A stretch of DNA of 64,000 bases from Mangifera indica (lineage: Eukaryota; Streptophyta; Magnoliopsida; Sapindales; Anacardiaceae): positions 16,415,463-16,479,462 of the forward strand of contig NC_058137.1 in assembly GCF_011075055.1 (NCBI RefSeq). Reading direction: 5' to 3'. The notes under the pieces were generated by a model. That model did not search any database, was not told the origin of the DNA, and saw nothing but the letters and a program-made list of their open reading frames with translations. Below, one piece after another: positions 11,028 to 21,799 of this stretch. The position numbers were made by a program, and so were the translations under genes. Position 1 is the stretch's first letter. Each line of letters begins with the position of its first letter.

Positions 11028-12773
11028 AAATTTCAGAAAAACCCGCTATGTTCTAACGAATCTCCTCCAGCTCCCCAATATTTTAAAAAAGCCACTTTAC
11101 CCCCTTAACCCACGGTCAATGTCTGCTGACCATGGGATAAATCGTTTGACCGTGGGAAACATTGTTCCCACGGTTGGACTGCCGATCCTTTCGGTAGCCA
11201 TTTCGGCCTCCGATTTCCACATAAATAAAATCTACACGTCGTATAACACAAATCCCCTCAATCAATTCAACGAAAACAACCAAGAATTAAAACATTTTAA
11301 GCATTGTTCAAACCGTAAACCCTAAAATTTCAAACTAAACAATCTCAATCAAATCTCAATAATATGAGCAATAACTTGATCCAAACAAGATTATGGGAGA
11401 TATACTAACCTTCTTTGCCATTTGCGGTTGCCGAAAAGCAAGAAAATTGGCGGAAATGAGGTTCACCATGGGATTATCGTGGGAGAGTGGGAAGCTTTGG
11501 AATTTTCTTTGAATTGCATAGTGAAAATCGCAAATATTACCGTGAGAGGCAGTTTCGTAATTTTGCCAAACCCACAATCACGTGGGAAATTTCAGAAAAA
11601 CCCGACGTGGGCTAAGGACTCTCCCGACACCCCAATATTTTAAAAAAGCCACTTTACCCCCCTAACCCACGGTCAATGTCTACTGACCGTGGGATAAATC
11701 GTTTGACTGTTTCCCACGGTCGGACTGTCGATCCTTTCAGTAGCCATTTCGGCCAAATTTTGGTCGTTTCGACCTCTCATTTCCACATAAATAAAATCTA
11801 CACGTTGTATAACACAAATGCCCTCAATCAATTCAGCGAAAACAACCAAGAATCAAAACATTTTAAGCATTGTTCAAACCGTAAACCCTAAAATTTCAAA
11901 CCGAAAAATCTTAATCAAATCTCAATAATATGAGCAATAACTTGATCTAAATAAGATTACAGGAGATATACTAACCTTCTTTGCCATTTGCGGTTGTTAG
12001 AAAGCAAGAAAATCGGCGGAAATGAGGTTCACCGTGGGAGAGTGGGAAGCTTTGGAATTTTCTTTGAATTGCATAATGAAAATCACAAATATTACCGTGG
12101 GAAGAAATGAAATTTTGCTGTGTTTATATAGAGGGGCAGTTTCATAATTTTGCCAAACCCACAATCACGTGGGAAATTTCAGAAAAACCAGACGTGGGCT
12201 AAGGACTCTCCCCGACACCCCAATATTTTAAAAAAGCCACTTTACCCCCTAACCCATGGTCAATGTTTGTTGACCATGGGATAAATTGTTTGACCGTGGG
12301 AAACACTGTTCCCATGGTCGGACTTCTGATCCTTTCGGCAGCCATTTTTGACCAAATTTTGGTCGTTTTGGCCTTCGATTTTCACAGAAATCAAACTACA
12401 CGTTGTATAACACAAAACCCTTCAATCAATTCAACGAAAACAACCAAGAATCAAAACATTTTAAGCATTGTTCAAACCGTAAACTCTAAAATTTCAAACC
12501 GAAAAATCTTAATCAAATCTCAATAATATGAGCAATAAATTGATCCAAACAAGATTACGGGAGATATACTAACCTTCTTTGCCATTTGCGGTTGTCGGAA
12601 AGCAAGAAAATCGATGGAAATGAGGTTCGACCGTGGGAAAGAGGAAAGTTTGAATTTTCTTTGAATTTGCACAATAAAATGACCGTGGGAAGTGATGAAA
12701 TTTGTTGTGTTTATATATGGGGACAGTTTCGTCATTTCACAAAACCTGGGCATTTTTGCTTAAACCTGAATTT
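11028..12773 (-). repeat. Three ~560-590-bp tandem units with promoter and first exon of the Ulp1-like gene
   Basis: Units start at AAATTTCAGAAAA (11028, 11587, 12174). Each contains ACCCACGGTCAATGT, AACACAAA(T/A)CC and CAAACCGTAAAC blocks. On the minus strand each carries a short reading frame ending ATGGCAAAGAAG next to a GTTAGTATAT donor (ATG at 11421, 11987 and 12585, read leftwards). Units 2 and 3 also have an inverted TATATAAA (12123-12130, 12710-12717), which is missing from unit 1 by deletion. Inference: a promoter plus first-exon cassette in triplicate, feeding the minus-strand gene. The last unit grades into the right TIR. Confidence 0.75.
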
Positions 12774-12827
12774 TTTGGGCAATTTCGCTTAGACCCCTTT
12801 AATTTTGCCTATTTTTTATAATTTCCC
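12717..12827 (-). repeat. Right terminal inverted repeat of the MULE
   Basis: Its reverse complement begins GGGAAATTATAAAAAATAGG and later has AAGCAAAAATGCCCA, matching the left end. It ends directly against the TSD. Confidence 0.8.
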
Positions 12828-12836
12828 TAAATTATA
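12828..12836. repeat. Right 9-bp target-site duplication of the MULE
   Basis: TAAATTATA, identical to 896-904. Confidence 0.9.
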
Positions 12837-12837
12837 T

Positions 12838-13145
12838 GATATTAATTAAAATCGGTAAAATTTTTCCCGCGTAAACGTTTTTAGGCAAACGTACAGTAGT
12901 TTTACTTTTATAAGCAAATTTTTTGTAACTCCAAAAATACCCTCTGGTTTATTACGTCATTTTCAACTATGCCGTGTGTGAGATGTCAAGAGTTGTACAA
13001 GGTGCGTGAGTGCGTACAAAATATGTGGGTACGTACAGAGTGCGTGAGTGCGTGCGGGTGTGTGAACAGTGTGTGAACAGTGCAAGGGTGCGTATGCACT
13101 CACGTACCCACGCTATATATGTATATATATGTGTATATATATATA

Positions 13146-13194
<49 letters not shown>

Positions 13195-13405
13195 TTATTT
13201 ATTTATTTATATTTTTTACGCACCATGTACTCACTCTACCCACCCTGTACTCACCTTACACACACATAAGTTGCTAAAAGTGACTAATAAGCAAGAAGGG
13301 TATTTTTGAAATTAAAAGTAAATTTACTTATAAAAGTAAAATCACTGTACGTTTGCCTAAAAAAGTTTATGCGAAAAATTTTTTATCGATTTTAATTAAT
13401 ATCCC
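12838..13405. mobile_element. Inverted-repeat element (MITE-like) abutting the MULE
   Basis: The left side (ATTAATTAAAATCG, then TTTTTAGGCAAACGTACAGT, then TTTTACTTTTATAAG) is found in reverse complement on the right side around 13290-13405 (ACTGTACGTTTGCCTAAAAA, CGATTTTAATTAAT). The arms are about 110-130 bp. The interior is rich in GTGCGTGAGTGCGTAC / ACTCACGTACCC-type alternating sequence and an AT microsatellite. No protein is encoded; the short tyrosine/isoleucine-rich reading frames here come from the microsatellite. The exact ends and a target duplication are not clear, because the MULE inserted directly beside the left end. Confidence 0.7.
13113..13211. repeat. (TA)n / (TG)n / (TTTA)n microsatellite
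   Basis: Alternating TATATG and GTGTGT runs lead into about 17 uninterrupted TA/AT steps and then four to five TTTA units, all inside the MITE-like element. Confidence 0.95.
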
Positions 13406-13717
13406 ATATGATAATACATTATAAAGTCGTGGACAATTGGAGTATTTCTAACCTAATTGTGTCATTAAGAGTTTAAGAAATGCATCATTTGAGGATCAAA
13501 ATCTCAATTCCAATATAGTAGCTGTTAATTAGTTTAGGTTAACCATGTACTCCCTTAGGTGTGGAAAAATTTTTAATATAGAAAATTATAAAATATAAAT
13601 ATTGCGTTATTATGTAATTGAATAATTTTTTATATGCAATCTTTCATCTTATTTGACATAGATTAAGGTTATTTCTCATTCACATGCCTTAATACACACA
13701 TCTAAGAGAATCATAGA

Positions 13718-14616
13718 GGGAAAAGGACTACTTCCCACCCATCTTTTAGCCTATTCTCAAACCTATACCTACGAAAGATCAAAAACTCTTTTTCCCACCC
13801 ATGACCAAACTGTCGTCCATTTTTTCAGTTGGGGCCAGGGGTAAAATCATTATTTTACTGTTTATATTAAAAAGTTATAAAATTTATTACTTTTCACCCC
13901 CTAGGTTTTAGAAACTAACATTTCACTTTTACCTAAAGTTTTTAAACTTTGAAAACTAACATTTTCACCCCCAAACCTAGGGTTTTCATAATTTCTAAAA
14001 CGCAGCCGCCCCCCATAACTTTCAAAACTAGCAGTTTTACCCCCATTCTTCAACTTCATCTTCTGACGTCGTTACCGACCTCCTCCTTCTCCTGGTGCGA
14101 CGACGGTTGTGTGATGAAGATCTCTTCGTCGCACGGTGCGACAAAGAGACGAAGATCTCTTCATCGCACGATGCGACGAAGAGGTCTCTCTTCGTCGCTC
14201 CACCTAGACGACGAAGGACGACGTTTCATCGTCCTTCATCTATTCTTCCAGATCTAGACGATGCTTTGTTGTCTAGATCTGGGCGACAAAGAGTTGTCTT
14301 TTGTAGTCGGAGATGGGAGATTGGTCGAATGCGTCAGCCGTTGGTGGTGGCTTGAGAAGGAAGCAAACCCTAGGGGTGAAATTAAACTTTTCAAACTTTG
14401 AGGATGAGTTAGTTGTTAGTTTTTAAAACCTGGAGGGGGAAAATGGTGAATTTTAAAATTTTAAGGTTTTAAACAGTAAAATGACCATTTTGCCCTTGTC
14501 CCTAACTGAAAAAATAGACGATAGTTTGGTCATGGATGGGAAAAAGGGTTTTTAATCTCTTGTGGGTATAGATTTGAGAATGGGCTAAAATATGGGCGGG
14601 AAATAGTCCTTTTCCC
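13718..14616. mobile_element. 899-bp Mutator-like non-autonomous element with long TIRs
   Basis: The left end GGGAAAAGGACTACTTCCC matches the reverse complement of the right end, GGGAAAAGGACTATTTCCC. The homology continues inward for over 200 bp (CAAACCTATACCTAC, CCCATGACCAAACTGTCGTC, CAGTTGGGGCCAGGGG), with diverged copies on the right. The flanks AATCATAGA (13709-13717) and AATCGTGGA (14617-14625) look like a 9-bp duplication with two differences. The interior (about 14050-14345) is GC-richer and made of short palindromes such as GACGAAGATCTCTTCGTCGC. No transposase is present. Confidence 0.82.
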
Positions 14617-14625
14617 AATCGTGGA

Positions 14626-15790
14626 CCTTATACACTGCTTAAGAAGGCACATCATCTATGCCCTAATGCATACAAATTAAGACTCAAGTACCAAGGCCGT
14701 TTTATCATCCCATCATCTTAAATTGCATACTTATAACACAAAATTCATCATATTCAACAGATTGAAGTATACAAAATCTAATCTTATTAACTTTTTTCCC
14801 ATAAACTCACACCAATCATGCTTATATTATATCAGAATCGTTATTTACGCATGTTATCACTTATAACATAAATTTTACATTTTGTGTACGAATAAACATC
14901 TCATTTTTACCTTTAAAAAAAAAAACATGCCAATTTCACCAAATTTCAAATTTAAAAGAGATGATAATTGCCTACTTACCTCTTCTTCAAAGATGATATT
15001 TCTTCAAGCTTTGAAATCTAAAAAATGAATCTTGAATTGTCATGAATTTGTCCCTCAAACTCTCTAGAGTATATCTCTATAATTTATTTGAAAAATATAA
15101 AATCCCTCACATTTCACCCATCTCAATACTAATATAATTAGTGAGTAAGTAGAGAAACGAGGATAAGCTAAGATCAAGTCACCAAATAATAAAAAACAAA
15201 TCAATCCTTATTATCATTTGTAACACATTTCACTTATTTCAATAGTAATCTTGTGGATGTCAATCTTTATAAAGCTTTCTAGTTAAACCATGTAAAAATC
15301 ATTTTTGCCCTTTTATATTTTTAAACTCATATCTCATTGGTGTAGTATACTTATCGTTTTACACACCAACACTTCAATAAATTGTTTAGGAAAAGAAGAA
15401 ACTTCTACATTCGATTGTTTGATAAAACACTAAAAATTCAAAATAAATAATTATTAAAAAAAATCAAAACTAAAATACCTTAAGTTGTTATAAAATTATA
15501 TCAAAATAAATTTCTAATGTAATTGATAATTCAATCATTTTCATAATATTAATTTAAATTGTTGTTATATGCTTTAATTTATATATTTAAATACAAATAT
15601 AATTTATGCTACGAAAAAATTCCGAATTATAAAGTGATAAATAAGCCAAGCCATTGTTTGACTTGCAGCCTTTCACTATAAAAAAAAAAGAAAGTTAATC
15701 CATACCATGCGAATCGGTAATGCACATGCTAATACGATTAGCTTTAAGACATGACATAAATATTTTTGTAGCATGGTCAACATTATTATG
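14626..15790. other. AT-rich intergenic stretch
   Basis: No supported gene, RNA or repeat structure was found. Reading frames are short and closed on both strands. Confidence 0.4.
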
Positions 15791-15814
15791 CCCTAAGACT
15801 TATTCCCAAAAAGT

Positions 15815-16455
15815 TAAGTGAAAAGCTAAACTCTTATCTATTAATTTTTTAAAATATAAATACTTATTTATTAAAATTTATTGTTAAAAATATCATTTGA
15901 TAAAAATATTTTAAAAAATTAAAAATTTATCATATTTTCTCTTTTAAGTTTAAAAATATAATAAATTTCTCTTATCTAAAGTTTGAAAAATGACTATTTC
16001 TTTTAGGGTTTTTTCAACAACTATAGTTGGGAGCTGGAGATAGTGGTGGTCATGTTTTGCCTCCCTCTTGACTTCTCTCTCAATCTTGGCCTATTTTTGT
16101 TTTCATTTGAGATAAAGACAAATTGTCATCTTCATTTGAAGATGAAGACACATATTTATCAATCAGTGATAGGGTCGGTGTGGCCCAGGATTGAGAGAGA
16201 ATGTGACCGTCATTGTCTCTAGCCATCAGTAGTGATGGTTAGAAAAACCCTAGACAAAAATAATAATTATTCAAATTTTGGATTAGGAAAATTTGTTATA
16301 TTTTTAAACTTAGAAAAAAATGTGATAAATTTTTTATGTTTTTAAATATTTTCGTTAAATAATATTTTTATTTTTAATCATAATAATAAATTTTAATAAA
16401 TAAGTAAGTATTTAGATTTTTAAAAATTAATTGATGGGACTTTGACGTTTTACTA
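15815..16455. mobile_element. Inverted-repeat element (MITE-like), ~640 bp
   Basis: The left arm (TATTAATTTTTTAAAATATAAATAC, then AATATCATTTGATAAAAATATT and TTTAGGGTTTTT) is mirrored on the right arm (AACCCTAGAC, ATTTTCGTTAAATAATATTT, GTATTTAGATTTTTAAAAATT). Arms are about 200 bp and diverged. The interior carries a further imperfect palindrome (CTCTCTCAATCTTGG / CCAGGATTGAGAGAG and ATCTTCATTTGAAGAT). The ends are approximate and no target duplication is assigned. Confidence 0.62.
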
Positions 16456-17329
16456 AACCCTAGGTGGGAATCTTTTGGCCATATTTTTTTTGGTAATTAT
16501 CTTTTGGCCATATTATTATATGAAAAAGTGACAAAACACGAAATTCAGCAAAATAAATACAAAGGCGTCGGCCCTCTCTATCTCACTTTTTTTAGGAAGT
16601 GGAGTAACTTTCGGCATGACTCCATGACGTTGAATATTTGTTGCTTTAATTTGGCCTAAACGGCTTTTAAGTTGTAGGAGATTTATATGCTATTATATGT
16701 ATAAATAATAGTATAAATTTAGATATAAATGATGATATATTATTATATGATTAAATATTATTTTATCTTTAATTTAAAATTATCAAATTATATAGTAATA
16801 TTATGTTCCTTCTTCTTTGTCAAATATCAAATCAATAAATAACAATTTATCACTTTAATTATGTCCACAGATAAAATTAAACATGAGACATAAAATTAAT
16901 AAATTATATTACATTATTACAACATACATTATATCGTTAATACAATAATAATAATTGTGTCAACCTAATATCTTAGATTATCTTCACTCCAACGTTTATA
17001 TATGGTAATTATTTTCTTTTTTTGAAAGATATAAATATATAGATTCTCATGAAATCTGCATATATAATAGAACTATAATATTTACAAATCATAATTATAG
17101 GGTGAATAAAATAAGATTCCTATTAGAAATAGAATATATCGTGTATTACCTATAATAATTATAGGGTGAGAATTAATTCAAGACTATTTGAGAAGAGTGA
17201 GTTAAATGAAGTATGTGCCGTAAGGGATTGTTTAAACTCCGTAAGTTTGTATAGAAGCCTGGATTGCACTTCCACTTTATTAAGTGTTTGTTTGTATTGA
17301 TTATATGATAATTAATAAATAAAATTATA
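16456..17329. other. AT-rich intergenic with MITE-like fragments
   Basis: Around 16700-16800 a block with ATATTATTATATGATTAAATATT resembles half of the small MITE at 17330. No gene is seen. Confidence 0.35.
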
Positions 17330-17450
17330 CATACAATTTTTGTATACAAACAACGATGTATTATCATGTGATTAGATATTGTTTTATTTTTAATTTTTAA
17401 TTATTCAATCATATGATGATATACGTTGTTTATGTACAAAAGTTATATAT
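17330..17450. mobile_element. Small MITE (~120 bp palindrome)
   Basis: The left arm (TTTTTGTATACAAACAACG, then ATTATCATGTGATTAG) pairs with the right arm (CAATCATATGATGATATACG, then TTGTTTATGTACAAAAG). The arms are about 50 bp around an AT-rich centre. Similar half-copies occur near 16.7 kb and in the third peroxidase intron (about 20.1-20.25 kb). Confidence 0.55.
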
Positions 17451-18940
17451 ATAATACTATTCATAATTAATTTGTGTGTGTTTCGTACCACTTATAATTA
17501 TTGGATTATGAATAATTATAATACTATTGTGATTATTTGACAAATAATCTAAATACTTAATCATTTATGTTAAAATAGTCAATATACATAATACTTTAGC
17601 TTTTGTATTAAGAATATAAAATCCATTAAATCAAATAATCCAATAATTTTAAATGAAAATTAATCATATATATAGTACTTTTTGAATTATGACTATGATA
17701 ATCTAAGTGTGCGATCTACAATTAAACATCTAATAATTGAATATTTAGTTCAATAATCTAGACTAAATTTACCATACTGAACAAATACTAAATCATATAC
17801 TAAGTTCGATATAGTTTCAAAATGATGCCTACATAAAAGAGATGGACTTCAACAACTCAAATTTTTGGTGGAGCTGTTATCAAATCTTGATAGAAAAATT
17901 CGATATGGTTATTCTGCAACTTGGATGCAATGATGGTGGACCTATATTTTTATTAACTTGCTAAGGTAGAAATCGTTAAAATATTGTCTCACTTTGATTA
18001 TTAATAATAATACTATGGTTTTCAAATGTTTTGACCTAACTGAAAATTCTTGTAAAATGATCACATAATGGCCAAAATCCTCAGACGAGGGAAGAAAACA
18101 ATTAAGTGGAAAGCACTAATGTAAAGATGGATCACAATCACCATTCACCAACACTATCAATATCCTCTTCCAAAACGTGTTCAAACCACTATTTCACACT
18201 TGTGGAATTTCGCGCACCAAAAGGCAACTTTTATTTGTTCAATTATTATGAGTTGAGTTTTCTCCCACTAAATATAAAACGACAATGAAATTAGGTTTCA
18301 TTTTCAAAATGGAAACCAGCTGCATGCACATCCACTTCTTTCTCTAGTCAGCCCTATAACTAATATTATTGTATACCAAAATTTTTATTCAATAAAAAAT
18401 TTTCTTTCATATGGAAATAGTCTGTGTCGTACTCTACTTTAAACAAGTAGGCTCCACGAATTCGAGGGCAATCTGGACGATTGCTTTGATGAATTACTCC
18501 AATTGTCATTGTTTTCTGTACAATGTTTGGCTTTCTCCTTTAAAAGTTCTGACTGACCCAGATAACTTGTAGTAATAATGTAAAGCATGAGAGAATGACT
18601 TTGACATGTTATTAATCAACTAATCTAATAGAAAAAAGCTTAAGTAACAATTAAGATTCCAATGTTAAAGATTTAAGACTTGAACACCGATCTTGTAACT
18701 AAAGGTGGTGTTTGATTATTTAAAGATTTACTTAATTAGCATAGAAACGACTATCAATAATGGAAAACTTAACTGTTACTTGTCTTAATTCTCACATGCA
18801 ATAATGGAAAACGACTATCAATTATTATTATGATGTTAATTAACAAATGGGTTAGGTGGAGGAATCTTCATCCCCACTACCTCTCTTTTTCCACTTTGAA
18901 TTCCTTTCAAAGCAAACTTTCATATTAATCATTCGCATTT
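17451..18940. other. Intergenic, upstream of the peroxidase gene
   Basis: AT-rich sequence with no supported gene. A short frame at 18106-18288 has no recognisable domain and is not called. The distal part may include peroxidase regulatory sequence. Confidence 0.35.
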
Positions 18941-18944
18941 GAGA

Positions 18945-18977
18945 GTGTGTGTATAAACACACACACACACACACAAC
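18945..18977 (+). promoter_or_regulatory. TATA-like box inside a GT/CA palindrome, putative PRX promoter
   Basis: A GTGTGTGT run, then ATAAACA, then about 11 CA units, so TATAAAC (18952-18958) sits at the centre of a possible hairpin about 150 bp before the peroxidase ATG. Its position suits a core promoter. A second AT-rich stretch at 19048-19062 is an alternative, less likely TATA site. Confidence 0.4.
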
Positions 18978-19106
18978 CATTGCCCTCTTCCTCAGTACAT
19001 CAACTTGTTTTATATTCATCCATTCTCAGCCATTCGTTCCTTCCTTTATTCTATAATATATATTAATTTCTATAATCTGTTGAAGTCTCCTTCAAGTTTT
19101 GCAAAA

Positions 19107-20655
19107 ATGGTGATGGGTAATTTAATTGGTGTTTTGTTGATAATGGAAGTGATAGTAAGTGGTTTTTCATTTGGAGCTGATGCGCTGAGCATGGGCTACT
19201 ACACAATGAGCTGCCCATTTGCTGAACCAATCGTCAGAAATACTGTTACAAGAGCTCTTAATAATGATCCTACTCTCGCAGCAGGACTCCTCAGAATGCA
19301 TTTCCATGATTGTTTCATAGAGGTTAAAGAATATTTTAATTAGGTTTATTTAAGAAAGATAGTTTTAAATTAATTATACATACGTCGTTTTAACATATTA
19401 TGTTTTGTGATGAATCAGGGTTGTGATGGGTCAGTCCTTCTTGATTCAACAAAAGATAACACAGCAGAAAAAGACTCCCCTGCCAATTTGAGCCTGCGAG
19501 GATATGAAATTATTGATGATGCTAAGGAGATGCTTGAAAATCAATGTCCTGGTGTTGTCTCCTGCGCTGATATTGTTGCTATGGCTGCTAGAGATGCTGT
19601 TTTCTGGGTAAGTTTTCTGTGTTATGAGCAATGTTTTTTTCACGTAATTAAATAATTAATGAATATATGTAATGATATTTAATACAATCAGTAAACTTTT
19701 TTATAATAAATATCTCTGTAACAAGATGAACTTAATTAATTAGGGTATCCCAGTTGTACTATAACTAGAAGAACGAAACAGCCATATTATTGTAGTGTAA
19801 TGATAAATAAAAAAATGCATGAAATTTTAACAGGCAGGAGGTCCCGTGTATGATATACCAAATGGAAGAAAGGATGGAAGAAGATCAAAGATGGAAGACA
19901 CGATCAACCTGCTTCCTCCAACCTTCAATACCTCTCAGCTTATCAACGTCTTTGGGAAGCATGGTTTCTCTGTTCAAGATATGGTTGCTTTATCTGGTTG
20001 GTAATCTAATTATATTATAGCTGGCTGAAAGCTTCTTCTAAAATGACATCTCATTTTAAAAAATCTTGACATATATATATTTTTCAACTCTCTCCACCCA
20101 CCAAAACGGTTTAAAATAATCAATAAAACTGTGTATATTTATATTGAGTATACAAATAAATAAATATTTGATATATGTCATCACGTGATTAGGGGATTTT
20201 GAATTAAAAATAAAATAATTAAAGGGATCTCTACAAATAATTAATTTCAATTTTCCTAATATTTTGTTTCAGGGGGACATACCCTTGGAGTGGCAAGATG
20301 TTCATCATTCAAAAATAGATTGAATAATGCTGATCCAACTTTAGATCCAGAGTTTGCAAAGACATTATCAAAGACATGCAGTGGTGGTGACAACGCAGAG
20401 CAGCCCTTTGATGCTACCAGAAATACTTTCGATAATTTTTACTTCAATGCAATTCAGAGGAAATCCGGGGTGCTTTTTTCAGACCAGACACTGTATACAG
20501 ATTCAAGAACCAGAGGCATTGTTAATGGTTATGCCATGAACCAGGCTATGTTTTTCCTTAATTTCCAGCGGGCCATGCTTAAAATGAGCTTGCTTGATGT
20601 TAAGGAGGGAGCCAAAGGAGAAATAAGATCAAACTGTCGCAAAGTTAACTCATAA
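19107..20655 (+). CDS. Class III secretory peroxidase, PRX47-like (4 exons)
   Basis: Exons 19107-19322, 19419-19607, 19834-19996 and 20273-20655 give 316 residues, with GT-AG borders and the intron positions canonical for plant class III peroxidases. Start: ATG 19107 directly precedes a hydrophobic signal peptide (about residues 1-26); the frame upstream is open but not peptide-like. Seen: [14 protein letters not shown] at the mature N-terminus, distal Arg63 and His67 in [17 protein letters not shown] calcium loop, [17 protein letters not shown], proximal haem ligand His192 in [11 protein letters not shown], and NCRKVNS at the C-terminus. The eight family cysteines appear present. Known: these haem enzymes oxidise phenolics with H2O2 in the cell wall. 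The sequence is closest in my reading to Arabidopsis PRX47 ([32 protein letters not shown]), implicated in lignification of vessels. Apparently functional. Confidence 0.95.
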
Positions 20656-20800
20656 TTTCAGTTAGGTAGCTACGGAAAACTTTGTTAAATATCTAATTAA
20701 TTATATGTGTAAGCAAAATTAATGTACATGTAATATGTTTTTTGTTCCCTTGTACTTTGAATAAACAAAGATGAAAGTCCTGTGCGTTAGCTAGGATTTA
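20656..20800 (+). other. 3' UTR of the peroxidase gene
   Basis: A short AT-rich trailer follows the TAA. AATAAA-like sequence at about 20760 (TGAATAAACAAAG) is the likely polyadenylation signal. Confidence 0.45.
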
Positions 20801-21564
20801 AACGAATGTAATAGCTTTTGGGTATGTTTCATTGATGTGCCACGGCATTATGTGGTAAAACTTAAGTAGTGTTCTGTATTGTGTTTTATGGGATAATTTA
20901 TACAATATTATATCAAATATGAGGTTTTGGCTCTGGACTGGATTGGATTGTATTAATTAATTATATTTATTTTTTGTTAAGTTTTATAGATAATATTTAT
21001 CTAAATAAGTCTATGTTGATGACCTTTTTTTTTTTTTTTTTTAGTGACACCTAACACAATCCAAGGCCAATTTGGATGTAAAACATAATTATTGATATCT
21101 TACGTTATACAATATATATCATACGATAAAATATGACATATATAAAAAATAATACATATTTTAAAGTGTATTAAATTAGTACTATAAAATGAGTGTATTG
21201 TGTTAAATAATAAGATATATAAAATTGATATAGATGGATACATTTTTTAACAAAATGATATGTGATAAAAGTGTATTTAAAAGATAATGACATGATAATT
21301 AATTTTTTTATTATTTTATTCTTATAAAAATATATTTTATAATACGATATAATATGTAATATACAATATATAAAATTTGATTTTTAATATTTGATACAAT
21401 ATATTATTAATGAAGATGGTTTATTTCAAACTTCAACAAAACTCAGGTCATTCTTTTAATGAAAGCCCACAAATATGTTAAAATTATGCACATCCATGTC
21501 ATTGTTTAATGTAAGCCGTATGCCACTCTCAAAGATAAGCCCATTGCAATTTCAATGTAAAGGC
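20801..21564. other. AT-rich intergenic, possible MITE remnant
   Basis: From about 21080 to 21430 the sequence is dense in ATACAATATATA / TATATATTGTAT-type motifs arranged partly as inverted repeats, suggesting a decayed AT-rich MITE. No gene is present. Confidence 0.35.
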
Positions 21565-21714
21565 TGGTAGAGTAAATGTAATTTTAGTATAAAAAACAAT
21601 TATTGTATTATTATAATTTAGAAAATATTGTAAACGCAGTTGTATATTTCTGCCTATAAATAGGCTTTGTACTTCTCTTCATACATCAATGAGAATAGTC
21701 ATTCTAAAATTTTT
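21565..21714 (+). repeat. 5' LTR of the copia element
   Basis: Matches 25914-26066. It includes TATAAATAGGC at about 21655, likely the LTR promoter, and CTTCTCTTCATACAT near the expected transcript start. The 3' limit is approximate. Confidence 0.75.
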
Positions 21715-21799
21715 TATGTCTCATTCCTGTTTTATAATTTTAAGTTTTTCTTTTCTTTTTTCCCTTTCTTTTTCTTTTTCTCACCATGACTTCCCAGAA

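Larger units (their letters stand above)
905..12827. mobile_element. 11.9-kb Mutator-like element (MULE) with MURA and DUF1985/Ulp1-like genes
   Basis: The ends are inverted: left 905 begins GGGAAATTATAAAAAATGGC, and the reverse complement of the right end (12827 inward) begins GGGAAATTATAAAAAATAGG. Further blocks match inward, such as AAGCAAAAATGCCCA on both sides. The flanks carry an identical 9-bp duplication. Contents from left to right: TIR; triplicated promoter module; 119-bp tandem array; decayed MURA transposase (+); decayed Ulp1-like gene (-); inverted 119-bp array; triplicated promoter/first-exon cassette; TIR. Known: some plant MULEs carry Ulp1-like genes beside the transposase (KAONASHI-type in Arabidopsis, similar elements in melon). 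Inference: once autonomous, now coding-dead, but the ends may still be mobilisable in trans. Confidence 0.9.

Noticed and set aside
13010..13309. Three overlapping Y/I/C-rich frames
   Set aside because: They translate an AT/TG microsatellite inside a MITE-like element.
13949..14355. Two R/S-rich frames in the GC-richer block
   Set aside because: They fall in the palindromic interior of a non-autonomous Mutator-like element, and both strands are open because of composition.
19005..19106. Longer N-terminus for the peroxidase from an upstream in-frame ATG
   Set aside because: The added residues are not signal-peptide-like, whereas ATG 19107 gives a normal secretory signal directly before the mature peroxidase start.
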